NCBI RefSeq assembly: GCF_002723455.1
Contig: NZ_PDUS01000009.1
Coordinates: 64,463 to 128,462 of the forward strand
Source of the DNA: Pseudoalteromonas sp. 3D05
Lineage (GTDB): Bacteria > Pseudomonadota > Gammaproteobacteria > Enterobacterales > Alteromonadaceae
Length of the DNA: 64,000 bases
Reading direction: 5' to 3'
Shown here: positions 46,890 through 55,373 of the stretch, piece by piece
Layout of the letters: each line of letters opens with the position of its first letter
How positions within the stretch are numbered: the first letter of the stretch is position 1
Translations under genes and position numbers: made by a program
The notes under the pieces: generated by a model
What the model saw: only the letters and a program-made list of their open reading frames with translations
Told to the model about the DNA's origin: nothing
Databases searched by the model: none

Positions 46890-47924
46890 TTACTCTCCAT
46901 TGAATATACCAACGTAAGTAGCTTGCGTGTTTGATTTGCTTGCTCTATACATACCTGAAGTATTGAACGGCATACTCATATTTCCTTCCCTATCAACAAT
47001 TATCACACCGCCCGTTCCTCCAATTGGTTTAAGCACGCCGTTGATAACCTCATCGCCTGCTTGTGAAATTGTTTTACCTTGGTATTTTACACGGGCACAA
47101 ACATCTGCAGCCACAGTGTAACGAATGAAGTATTCGCCATGCCCTGTTGCTGACACTGCACACGACTCGTTTTCAGCAAATGTACCGGCACCAATAATAG
47201 GTGCATCACCAACACGACCAAAGCGTTTTGCGGTCATACCACCGGTAGAAGTACCTGCTGCTAAATTGCCATTTTTATCAAGTGCAACAGCCCCTACGGT
47301 GCCCATTTTAAAGTTAGCAGGCAGTGCTGAATGTGCAGCTTGGTAGTCCTTACTTGTTTGCTTTGCTTTATCTAGCTTTTCTTTGGCTTTCAATAAAGAT
47401 TTATATCGATTTTCTGTATCAAATAGATTGTTTTCAACTAACGGAACACCGTTATTTTCCGCAAACTTCTCAGCACCTTGACCGCTAAGCATTACATGAA
47501 CTGATTGCTCCATAACTAAACGGGCTAAGTTAATAGGATTCTCAATGTGTTTCACACCCGAAATAGCACCTGCTTGGCGGTTACGTCCATCCATAATCGA
47601 CGCATCTAACTCATGCTTGCCATCATATGTGTATACAGCGCCACGGCCGGCATTAAAATAAGGGGAATTTTCTAAGACGTTGATAGCAGCTGTAATGGCA
47701 TCTAGGCTTTCTCCACCTCGTTCAAGCACTTTATAACCTGTCTCTACTGCCTCTTTGAGTTTAGCTCTGTATGCTTTTTCTTGCTCTGGTGTAAATCTGC
47801 TCTTTTCGATAGTGCCTGCACCGCCATGGATAGCGATTGCGAACGGTTTTGTATTGGCAAACAATTGTGGACTAACAATAAGCGAGGTAACGCTTATTAA
47901 ACTAGCTAAGACTAATTTATTCAT
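46890..47924 (-). CDS. iaaA: Exported isoaspartyl peptidase / L-asparaginase (Ntn hydrolase)
   Basis: A 344-residue protein with a signal peptide (residues ~1-23, ending LFA). It is a plant-type asparaginase: IAIHGGAGT at the mature N-terminus, the autocleavage site MGTVGAVALD with Thr209 as the expected nucleophile, then STGGMTAKRFGRVGDAPIIGAG, and GTGGVI near the end. The precursor should self-cleave before Thr209 into alpha and beta subunits and remove beta-aspartyl residues in the periplasm. It converges on the ybaM unit. Confidence 0.92.
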   Translation of the reverse strand: MNKLVLASLISVTSLIVSPQLFANTKPFAIAIHGGAGTIEKSRFTPEQEKAYRAKLKEAVETGYKVLERGGESLDAITAAINVLENSPYFNAGRGAVYTYDGKHELDASIMDGRNRQAGAISGVKHIENPINLARLVMEQSVHVMLSGQGAEKFAENNGVPLVENNLFDTENRYKSLLKAKEKLDKAKQTSKDYQAAHSALPANFKMGTVGAVALDKNGNLAAGTSTGGMTAKRFGRVGDAPIIGAGTFAENESCAVSATGHGEYFIRYTVAADVCARVKYQGKTISQAGDEVINGVLKPIGGTGGVIIVDREGNMSMPFNTSGMYRASKSNTQATYVGIFNGE

Positions 47925-48008
47925 GTATTTCTATTTAGTTTATTCAATGTGATACTACTGTGTATAAAATCACCTCCTATTACAACCTTTACCAGATAAA
48001 GCGCATAA

Positions 48009-48032
48009 AAAAAGCGCCTAGTGGCGCTTTTT
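48009..48032. terminator. Bidirectional intrinsic terminator next to sapC copy 1
   Basis: AAAAAGCGCC, TAGT, GGCGCTTTTT, with an A-run before and a T-run after. On the minus strand it lies 16 nt after the sapC stop. Confidence 0.85.
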
Positions 48033-48048
48033 CGTCATACATGCTTTA

Positions 48049-48753
48049 TTAAGCTTGTTGAGCTTTTAAGCGTGCTAAACGCGCTACTTGATGAGTAGAC
48101 GTTAAGAACGAATACATTGGTGCTAAATAACCACGTTTACGAAGATCTAAAAAGTCTTCATCGCTTAGTTCATTGAGTTTTTTCTCATCAATAAGGTAAA
48201 TACCATTGATGTCTTTTTTCTCGCCTTTAATATCAACTGTTAGTGTCTGTGCAACTAGCAGCTCTTTATCAGCTAAAAACTTAGTGAACGCTTCTGTTAC
48301 TTGAGAAAACTCAATAAAAGATACTAATGCTTCTTTACGACGCTTTAAATAATCAGTTTCTTCACCGTTTTCGAATAAAGCACTACCTTGCTCTTCACCA
48401 ACAAGCGGGCTTGCTTCATCAATAACAATACCGTATTGATCTTCTTGCGGGTGCTTAACCAAACCTAGTGGGTAGCGTGTTGTTGCCATAGGTGCATAGG
48501 CAGCAGTCCATTTATCGTCTTGAACAAATAAGTTTTCGCCTGGCTCTAGGCCAAACATAGCAACCGCTTGAAATTGACCTGTTTCATTATTTTTAACAAA
48601 AGACATTGGGAATTCATTTGCCACACGAGCAAACTCGTGTGCAACAACTGGTACTAAATGTTGTGATTTTAAAAATTCTACATTGATGCCGTTTTGAATT
48701 TTAGTGTTGGCATGTTTTTCATTGTGTAAAGGCTGTACTTGTTGCTCCGCCAT
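48049..48753 (-). CDS. SapC-family protein, copy 1
   Basis: A 234-residue cytoplasmic protein of the SapC family (PF07277; named after a Campylobacter S-layer locus but common in Proteobacteria beside TonB-dependent receptors). Typical blocks are VVAHEFARVANEFPMSFVK, VAMFGLEPGENLFV, and RYPLGL. The biochemical role is unknown. It has a paralogue 237 bp upstream and ends at a strong terminator. Confidence 0.85.
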   Translation of the reverse strand: MAEQQVQPLHNEKHANTKIQNGINVEFLKSQHLVPVVAHEFARVANEFPMSFVKNNETGQFQAVAMFGLEPGENLFVQDDKWTAAYAPMATTRYPLGLVKHPQEDQYGIVIDEASPLVGEEQGSALFENGEETDYLKRRKEALVSFIEFSQVTEAFTKFLADKELLVAQTLTVDIKGEKKDINGIYLIDEKKLNELSDEDFLDLRKRGYLAPMYSFLTSTHQVARLARLKAQQA

Positions 48754-48990
48754 GTTACTGCTCCATTAAATTATAAATTATGTTTTTGCTGTTAGTGCCC
48801 TAAGGCTAAAGGTTTTGAACACAAAAAGGAAGTGAAAATTTTGTTGCAAATTGTACTTCAGATTTACTACTTTGAATGACACCAATTAGATTAACCTAAA
48901 CTACTTCAATTTGCTTACATAGGAAGGTTAATTAAGCATCTATGTGTGAACGACATGACTTGTCACATTATAGAACCCTTAGTTTGAAAT

Positions 48991-49686
48991 TTAACTTTTC
49001 GTTGACTTGTCTATTAGACGTTGGAATTGGCCTAATGAAATTAACTGCGAATAAATAGCCTCAAGCATGCCATTTTTTTGCATCAATAACATATCCTCAT
49101 CGCTTATAGTGTTTAATAAGTCTCTGTCTACAGAAAACAACCCTGAGATTTGCTTTTTTTCACCATCACCTAAATCAAATTTAAAACTTTGCTCAGTCAG
49201 AAGCCCTAATTCGTTTAACTTTTCAATAAACTGACTGCTTAGTAATTCTTGCTCAGCCAGATCCAATAATTGCTTTTGTTTTGAAATTGTATATTCAGAA
49301 GGTTGCCCTTCACTTGTGACCAAAGCAGTTCCTATGCCTTGCGTATTGAGCACATCGGGATTGACCGCCATTACTACATCATCATGTGTATTTTTTGCCA
49401 ATGCAAAAGGATATTTAGCGATATTTTGTGGCACATAGACCGTATCAAAATGCCCATCATTAATGAACACATTAGATCCCGCCTGTAGACCCAGAATAGC
49501 AACCATATGATAGCTATCATTTTTTGACTTAATAAAAGAAATTGGGAAGTTTAAAGCTACTTTTGCAATTTCACTAGGTACAATACTCACCATATGTAGA
49601 TGGCTAGCGTATGAATATTCACCACTAATTTGAACAAAATATTCTTTATGTTTTTCCAAGCTAAATATTTCATAATTTTCTGACAT
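48991..49686 (-). CDS. SapC-family protein, copy 2
   Basis: A 231-residue paralogue of the adjacent gene. SEIAKVALNFPISFIKSKND, VAILGLQAGSNVFINDG and KYPFAL align with copy 1, but the sequences are well diverged, so this is an old tandem duplication. It is divergent from the cupin-like gene across 63 bp containing a dyad at 49702-49728. No Shine-Dalgarno or promoter is clear in the 237 bp between the two copies. Confidence 0.85.
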   Translation of the reverse strand: MSENYEIFSLEKHKEYFVQISGEYSYASHLHMVSIVPSEIAKVALNFPISFIKSKNDSYHMVAILGLQAGSNVFINDGHFDTVYVPQNIAKYPFALAKNTHDDVVMAVNPDVLNTQGIGTALVTSEGQPSEYTISKQKQLLDLAEQELLSSQFIEKLNELGLLTEQSFKFDLGDGEKKQISGLFSVDRDLLNTISDEDMLLMQKNGMLEAIYSQLISLGQFQRLIDKSTKS

Positions 49687-49701
49687 AAATCACTCATCAA
49701 T

Positions 49702-49728
49702 ATGTTATTATTTTATTAAAAATAACAT
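49702..49728. promoter_or_regulatory. Candidate operator between sapC copy 2 and the cupin-like gene
   Basis: ATGTTATT and AATAACAT form a perfect 8-bp inverted repeat with an 11-nt AT-only spacer in the short divergent promoter region. It could be a regulator site or simply AT-rich promoter DNA. Confidence 0.35.
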
Positions 49729-49749
49729 GTATTCAAGGTAAGTTAAAGG

Positions 49750-50763
49750 ATGAAGATACAACGAATTAATGTTGAAGAAATTGATGATTTAAAGAGTTAT
49801 CTTGAAAAAAAAGACAGCCCAATTATTTTAACCAACTTATTTAATAATTGGCCATCATTAGAAATTGCAAAACATTCAGGTGATAAAATATTACGACACT
49901 TGATTAGTCAAGCGAAACCTGAACTTGTTAATACTTTAGTTATTGATGAAAAACACAACGGTTTAATAAGCTTTTCAGATAATACTTTTGAGTCTTATAC
50001 TTTTAAAAAATACGATGCTCCTTTTCAATCAGTGCTTAAAAAGCTTATCCTTAATTTAAAGTTAAAGAACACCGAGGTCATTGCAGTTCAAAGTGCTCTA
50101 ATTAAAGATTGCTTAACTTCATTTTTAAAAAATAATCCATCCCCAGACTTTTTAGCAAGTATTGATCCTCGAATTTGGATTGGTAATGCCACAACAGTCC
50201 CTGGACACTATGATTGCGAGCATAATATAGCTTTAAACCTTTGCGGTAAAAGAACTTTTTATCTACTTCCTGCCGAAGCTATTTCAAATTTATATGTTGC
50301 GCCTCTGGATTTTTCCATAGCGGGTCCCGCTGTTAGTCAAGTCGATTTTTCGCAACCTGACCTTACTAAGTTTCCAAAGTTCTCAAATGTAAAAGATCAA
50401 GTATTAAAGGCATCGCTAAATGAAGGAGAAGCTTTATTTATTCCACCGCTGTGGTGGCATAATGTAAAAGCAACTGAAAAAATAAATATATTAATTAATT
50501 ATTGGTGGAAAAATGAAACCACGGATAAGAGTATAAATAATAATGCTCCCGATAGTTTATTACATAGCATTTTAACAATTAGACATTTACCTGAGCATCA
50601 GAGAAAATCATGGCAAAAAATTTTTGATTATTATGTTTTCAATAAATCAGACCCTTTCACTAAAAAAACCAAAAACTATGATGGAATATTATGTGGCAAT
50701 AAAAACAAAATTAAACTGGCATATAAAGCACTAAATTCAAGAATGAAAAGCAACAACCACTAA
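49750..50763 (+). CDS. Cupin-like (Cupin_8/JmjC-like) protein
   Basis: A 337-residue cytoplasmic protein with a Cupin_8-like jelly roll. GHYDCEHNIALNLCGKRTF fits the HxD iron-binding turn and following strand, and IPPLWWHNVKA supplies the distal His. Such proteins usually sit with SapC, a TIGR01782-type receptor and a flavin-dependent tryptophan-halogenase-like gene. No halogenase-like gene is found here. The substrate is unknown; AAAGG precedes the ATG. It is convergent with receptor 3. Confidence 0.82.
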   Translation: MKIQRINVEEIDDLKSYLEKKDSPIILTNLFNNWPSLEIAKHSGDKILRHLISQAKPELVNTLVIDEKHNGLISFSDNTFESYTFKKYDAPFQSVLKKLILNLKLKNTEVIAVQSALIKDCLTSFLKNNPSPDFLASIDPRIWIGNATTVPGHYDCEHNIALNLCGKRTFYLLPAEAISNLYVAPLDFSIAGPAVSQVDFSQPDLTKFPKFSNVKDQVLKASLNEGEALFIPPLWWHNVKATEKINILINYWWKNETTDKSINNNAPDSLLHSILTIRHLPEHQRKSWQKIFDYYVFNKSDPFTKKTKNYDGILCGNKNKIKLAYKALNSRMKSNNH

Positions 50764-50853
50764 TTCATTAACAACACATTAAACCACCAACTTATTTAAC
50801 TCATTATACTGATAAACTTTTTAATATCACATTGACTTTGTAAGTTGGGCAAA

Positions 50854-50881
50854 AAAAATGCCGCTAAAAAGCGGCATTTTT
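50854..50881. terminator. Bidirectional intrinsic terminator between cupin-like gene and receptor 3
   Basis: AAAAATGCCGC, TAAAAA, GCGGCATTTTT: an 11-bp stem with A- and T-runs on both sides, 15 nt after the receptor 3 stop on the minus strand. Confidence 0.88.
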
Positions 50882-50896
50882 ATCTAACAATATATA

Positions 50897-53545
50897 TTAG
50901 AATTTGAAGTTTGCACCTAGTACAAATCGACGACCATTTTGGTATATTGACAATACACGGTCTTTACTAGTGTTGTACTCAACAACTTTTTCATCAGTTA
51001 AGTTAATACCTTCAAATACAACTGAAATATTTTCAGTAATATTTACGTTGGCACTAAAATCAAGCTGACCGTAGTCATCATTCCAAAGCTCTGCACCAGA
51101 TGAATGTAAACCTTTATACCAAGAAGTACGGTAGTTATACATTGCACGAACTGAGAACAAGTCTTCTTCATAGAATGCTGATGCATTAAACATATTCTCT
51201 GAAGCACCCATCACCAAACCTGAGCCAGGTTTCATTACGTCACGCTCAGCATCATTGTTTGCATCAGTGTAAGTGTAGTTAGCAGATAAACCAAAACCAT
51301 CACCTAAGTCATACTGTAATGATGCTTCAAGACCAGTAGTTGTTCCACCAGGACCATTATCAGGGCGCGTAACCGTAGCTGATACCCAAGTTTCAGTTTC
51401 TTGGTCATAGAAATCTTGGCTATATGTACCAGATGTTTCATAGCTTTCTATATCTTTATAGAACAATGTAACTGCAAACAAAGATGCATCATCAAAGTAG
51501 AATTCCCAAGCAGCATCGAACTGATTTGCTAACTGCGGGTCTAAGTTAGGGTTACCTGCTTGAGCTGTAGGGTTGTCTTCACCTAAGTCACCAGGTGCTG
51601 TAATTGGTGAGATGTCAAAGAAGTTTGGACGAGCCATTGTACGTGCAGCAGATAAACGAACAATTTGATCTTCCGCTAGGTCATATGACAAGTTAAAGTT
51701 TGGTAAAATCTCAGTGTAAGTGCGTGATTCAGTTTTCCACTCTAATGTGCTTGGTACTAAATCTGGGTTTAAGCCTGGGTTATCAACTGTTAGTAGGCCC
51801 CAAGAATCTGGAGAATACAAGTAACCAGAAGAGTCTTGATCGGTTTGTGCAACACGTACACCTAAGTTACCGCGATAGTCATCACCTGAAAAGTCACCTT
51901 GAATGTAGTAAGATGTTTTCTTTTCAACAACTTCAAATATTTCAGCTAAGTTTTTATGGGCTGCGTAAGATGCGTTAGGACCTAAACCTAGCTCAAGCAT
52001 TTTCGCACTGTTGTGAGTTAACTGCTGAGTAATATCGCCATTAACAACATCAGAACCAACGCTATCTGTGCCTACTGATAGGTCACACTGTGCTAATGTA
52101 GGGCAATCGGCCGCTAGAATCTGGTTCATGTAGTTAGCACTTTCACCGTCATTTGCATAACCCCAATGCCAGCTGTATGCTTCTCTATCTTGAGTACGCT
52201 TTTGGTCGCGATATTTAACACCTACTTTAATCGCTGTAAATGCACCCATTTCAACTGGGATATCAAAATCAACTTGTGCGTAAGACTCTTCATCAGTCGT
52301 TGGTTTATTACCACCCCAAATCCAACCACCGTTGAATTTAGATGGGTCAGTACCGTCAATACCTGCATTTACAGTTGGAGTACTTCCAGTTAAATCAAAG
52401 TTATAGTTGCCTTGGCCGCCATATTCCCATGAAGTTTCGTTAAGCGTGCCACCTTCAGCTTCAGTACTACCTAGTTCAACATTCATAGTGAATGAATCAG
52501 TAGCAAAATCAATATCTAAATGGATAGAGTTTGTATCAGTACTTGAAATACGGTTAATGTGGTTCCAGCGTACATCTGTACCGGCTGAACCTTTAACAGC
52601 ATTTGCGCCTTCATAGCTAAGTGTAGAGCTACTTGCCGGATTCATAAGAAGGAAGTTAGAGTTTGTATTATTAACATCCATATTTGAGTCTAGAATGTTA
52701 AGTGTTGCGCTAAAATCATCAGATGGTGCAAACTGGATTGCGCTGAAGAATGTTGTTCTCTCACGGTCTTGGCGGAAAACCGGCACACCCATTGTACGCG
52801 GTGTATATGTACCGTCACTGTGTGCATCCCAACCTAGTACTTCAAAACCTTCACGGCGAACAGTACGCTCTGACTTAGAGCCTGAAACCAAGATACCAAA
52901 TTTTTCGTCTTCATTTTTCCATGAAAACAGACCTTCGATTAATGGATCATGTTTTTCTGATGCTTCTGAATATTGGCTTTGTAGCGTGATATTGGTCGTA
53001 CCAGAATCCAAATCTAGAGGCTTACGAGTGTGAAGAATAACGGTACCACCGATTGAGCCTTCATCTAAACGCGCTTCTGGTGATTTATAAACTTCAAGGT
53101 TACTTACCAATGATGAAGGTAACATTGTGAAGTTAAAGCTACGTGACGGATTATCAAGAATAAACCAATCCGCTGTACCTACATTTTGACCATTTAGCAA
53201 AGTACGGTTTTTAGTAGGATCTGAACCACGAACCGTGATTTTTTCACCTTCACCAAATTCACGGCTAACACCTACACCAGTGATACGTGATAGTGACTCA
53301 GCAACGTTTTTATCTGGAAACTTACCGATGTCTTCGGCAGTGATTGAGTCAACAACTGCATTTGCGAAACGCTTGTTGTTAATATCCGCTTTAGCTGATG
53401 CGCGAATACCACGAACTTCAATTACCTCAACATCTTCTTGAACTTTATTTTCTTCAGCCGCGAATGCAGCACCAGTGAATCCGGCACTCATTACAAGACC
53501 GATATTTACTGCTAATAAGCTTTTTTTAAAATTTTTAGCTAACAC
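50897..53545 (-). CDS. TonB-dependent receptor 3 (TIGR01782 carbohydrate type)
   Basis: An 882-residue receptor of the TonB-Xanth-Caul type. It has a signal peptide (ending GAAFAAEE), IEVRGIRASAKADINNKR, ITAEDIGKFPDKNVAESLSR, ITGVGVSREFGEGE and ITVRGSDPTKNRTLLNG in the plug, then a barrel ending GRRFVLGANFKF. This family usually imports oligosaccharides. Its leader carries the palindromic operator at 53601-53616, shared with the glucose-6-phosphate genes, which supports control by the nearby LacI-type repressor and a sugar ligand. Confidence 0.95.
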   Translation of the reverse strand: MLAKNFKKSLLAVNIGLVMSAGFTGAAFAAEENKVQEDVEVIEVRGIRASAKADINNKRFANAVVDSITAEDIGKFPDKNVAESLSRITGVGVSREFGEGEKITVRGSDPTKNRTLLNGQNVGTADWFILDNPSRSFNFTMLPSSLVSNLEVYKSPEARLDEGSIGGTVILHTRKPLDLDSGTTNITLQSQYSEASEKHDPLIEGLFSWKNEDEKFGILVSGSKSERTVRREGFEVLGWDAHSDGTYTPRTMGVPVFRQDRERTTFFSAIQFAPSDDFSATLNILDSNMDVNNTNSNFLLMNPASSSTLSYEGANAVKGSAGTDVRWNHINRISSTDTNSIHLDIDFATDSFTMNVELGSTEAEGGTLNETSWEYGGQGNYNFDLTGSTPTVNAGIDGTDPSKFNGGWIWGGNKPTTDEESYAQVDFDIPVEMGAFTAIKVGVKYRDQKRTQDREAYSWHWGYANDGESANYMNQILAADCPTLAQCDLSVGTDSVGSDVVNGDITQQLTHNSAKMLELGLGPNASYAAHKNLAEIFEVVEKKTSYYIQGDFSGDDYRGNLGVRVAQTDQDSSGYLYSPDSWGLLTVDNPGLNPDLVPSTLEWKTESRTYTEILPNFNLSYDLAEDQIVRLSAARTMARPNFFDISPITAPGDLGEDNPTAQAGNPNLDPQLANQFDAAWEFYFDDASLFAVTLFYKDIESYETSGTYSQDFYDQETETWVSATVTRPDNGPGGTTTGLEASLQYDLGDGFGLSANYTYTDANNDAERDVMKPGSGLVMGASENMFNASAFYEEDLFSVRAMYNYRTSWYKGLHSSGAELWNDDYGQLDFSANVNITENISVVFEGINLTDEKVVEYNTSKDRVLSIYQNGRRFVLGANFKF

Positions 53546-53600
53546 AGGATTCCCCTTGAATCATTTTGTTGGTTTTATTTATCACTTCTGCCCAGTGATG

Positions 53601-53616
53601 ATGACAGCGTTGTCAT
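53601..53616. promoter_or_regulatory. LacI-type operator 1, upstream of receptor 3
   Basis: ATGACAGCGTTGTCAT, a near-perfect 16-bp palindrome with the even CG-centred symmetry typical of LacI-family sites, lies 56 bp upstream of the receptor 3 ATG. The same 16-mer recurs at 53979-53994 and a close variant lies upstream of pgi. Confidence 0.82.
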
Positions 53617-53978
53617 CTAGTAACAAACCATACACCCTAAATTACATTTGTGCTACATTTTTTAGCTAATTTCTGTACGAAAAAAACTCAAAAAAAAGCA
53701 AGTTATTGATTTAAGGTGAAATTAAAAATGTAAATGAATAGTTTGTTACATTTTAACGGCGCAAATATACCATGATTTAATATCAAATGAGAAAAAAGAA
53801 ATACCTAATAAAGGTAAAAACGGCGGTTCAATCGCAATAACATGTAAACTTATCGCTCCACTTAAGCTTTTTAATGAGCAAAATCTCTGTAAAATCAACA
53901 TTAGCTGTTTATAAAGATAATGATTTGTTATTGGGCAAATAAAACAAACCAAGGGGAAGTAAATAGTTATCAATATCA

Positions 53979-53994
53979 ATGACAGCGTTGTCAT
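53979..53994. promoter_or_regulatory. LacI-type operator 2 in the receptor 3 upstream gap
   Basis: This is an identical ATGACAGCGTTGTCAT. It lies 434 bp upstream of the receptor 3 ATG, in the 450-bp gap 53546-53995, and directly before the small rightward frame at 53996. It may be an auxiliary site for repression loops with operator 1, or the operator of a rightward gene now lost. Apart from the two operators I see no gene in the gap. Confidence 0.78.
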
Positions 53995-53995
53995 T

Positions 53996-54205
53996 TTGGA
54001 TTATAAAGGCCTCATCATCACATGTCTATCTTTATTTAATGTTCATAACAAGTCTTCAATTAAAAGGCTAACGTCTAAACAAAAGCTATATGTCCATCTA
54101 CCCCAAAATACAGAACTCAGTATTTTAAAATGGTTTTACTATCAAGACGTTACTTTGCAACAGTGGCAAACCCTTTTAAAAAGTAACAAGGATGAGAGTA
54201 AGTAA
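53996..54205 (+). CDS. Doubtful small ORF, possibly a gene remnant
   Basis: A 69-codon frame with only TTG as possible start, directly abutting operator 2. The end (LYVHLPQNTELSILKWFYYQ, then DVTLQQWQTLLK) looks protein-like, with an aromatic-rich helix pattern, but I recognise no family and there is no Shine-Dalgarno. It could be a true small gene of the sugar regulon or the tail of a deleted one. Confidence 0.3.
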   Translation: MDYKGLIITCLSLFNVHNKSSIKRLTSKQKLYVHLPQNTELSILKWFYYQDVTLQQWQTLLKSNKDESK

Positions 54206-54230
54206 CCTGAAACCTGGATAATAAATCTAT

Positions 54231-54334
54231 CTCCAGCGGCTACTTTCAACGCTAACTACGTTGAATTTACTTGCAGTAGACCAGCTATTGACGCATAGAT
54301 TCGCCTTGTTATCGCTAAAAGCTGCCGGCTGGAG
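54231..54334. repeat. 104-bp inverted-repeat element, MITE-like
   Basis: CTCCAGC (54231-54237) and GCTGGAG (54328-54334) are exact terminal inverted repeats. With one or two gaps the similarity extends inward to about 16 bp (CTCCAGCGGCTACTTT versus CTCCAGCCGGCAGCTTTT). Inside is a second perfect hairpin, TTCAACG/CGTTGAA (54245-54265). Size and structure suit a small non-coding mobile or REP-like element. No second copy was found in this window. Confidence 0.5.
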
Positions 54335-54660
54335 ACTTATAAATGTATTTTTGATTTAATATCAATATATTAGTACATCTCTTAACCAGAGTTCAGGTTA
54401 AGTAACAGCTAAACGCCCAACAACGCTCAGATCTTAAGGTGACATGGGTATGTGCAAATCTGACAGCATCAATATTCAACATGCTAGTGAGGAGAGGTTC
54501 TAAAAATTAAATACATTGCCTGACGTTTTAGAGAAAGCGGTTTTTATATTTGATATGAAGAATTAGTTGATGTGTTAACTAAAGATAAAATTAAATAAAC
54601 AAGTGTAGAAATGAAAATGCAGACTAAATGTCTGCATTTCTAATACTTGGGACTATTGTG
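54335..54660. other. Intergenic, no gene identified
   Basis: Together with the preceding repeat this completes the 455-bp gap between the doubtful ORF and pgl. It holds a hairpin CTTAACC/GGTTAAG (54381-54402) and a start-less open stretch of about 34 codons ending near 54510 that I cannot identify. It may be decayed sequence. Confidence 0.4.
54615..54639 (-). terminator. Intrinsic terminator after pgl
   Basis: On the minus strand AAATGCAGAC, ATTTA, GTCTGCATTT: a 10-bp stem followed by TCATTTC, 22 nt after the pgl stop. Confidence 0.65.
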
Positions 54661-55371
54661 TTAAGGAGCCCAGTAAACTTCTATATTTATCGTTGGGTGA
54701 TTAAGAACTGCTCGAAGTGGCATATCGTCAACGTCTCCGCCTGCTTTTGCAGCTTTGTAAACAGCTAACTTTTCTTCACCACTGATAAGTAACTTAACAA
54801 CTTTAGACTGCGCAATAGCAGACAAGGTTAAAGTCATTCGTTCAGTAATAGTTCCTGTTACATCACTTTCAATCGCATTAATTGCACAAACCAATTGCGA
54901 AGTTGTTAAGCCATGCTCAAGGCCTTGTGCGTGTGGAAACAATGACGCAGTATGACCATCTGGCCCCATGCCTAAAATTGTCACATCAAAAGCTTGCTTT
55001 AATTGCTGATAAGCCTTTTCGCACTCTTTACTGCCCTGCTCTGCAGTTTCTGCTGCGTTTTTCATAGTGATAAAGTTTGCAGCCGCACCATGGTTTTGTA
55101 ACAACGTGCTTTTGATAAACGCTTCGTTACTTTTCTCGTGCTCAACATCTACCCAGCGCTCATCAACCATAGCCACATCGATGTTGTCCCAGTCAAGTTC
55201 AAGGTTTGACAGATGCTTATATGCAGGTGCCGGCGATGAACCACCAGATACCAGTAATACAGCACGTCCGTCATTCTTGATACCCGAAACCAAGCTTTGC
55301 TCAAGACTAGCTGATAATTCAGCAGTAAGCGCTTCTTTTGAATCAAAAAACTTCTCAGTAATATGTGCCAT
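54661..55371 (-). CDS. pgl: 6-phosphogluconolactonase
   Basis: A 236-residue DevB-type lactonase hydrolysing 6-phosphoglucono-delta-lactone in the oxidative pentose-phosphate/Entner-Doudoroff entry. Signatures are VLLVSGGSSPAPAYKHLS, VAMVDERWVD and VTILGMGPDGHTASLFP. Its ATG follows the zwf stop by 2 nt, with AAGGGA at the end of zwf as Shine-Dalgarno, so the two are tightly coupled. Confidence 0.95.
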   Translation of the reverse strand: MAHITEKFFDSKEALTAELSASLEQSLVSGIKNDGRAVLLVSGGSSPAPAYKHLSNLELDWDNIDVAMVDERWVDVEHEKSNEAFIKSTLLQNHGAAANFITMKNAAETAEQGSKECEKAYQQLKQAFDVTILGMGPDGHTASLFPHAQGLEHGLTTSQLVCAINAIESDVTGTITERMTLTLSAIAQSKVVKLLISGEEKLAVYKAAKAGGDVDDMPLRAVLNHPTINIEVYWAP

Positions 55372-55373
55372 GC

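Noticed and set aside
48955-48965. TGACTTGTCA near the sapC genes as a fourth LacI-type operator
   Set aside because: The half-sites are spaced four bases closer than in the three good sites and the central CG is missing.
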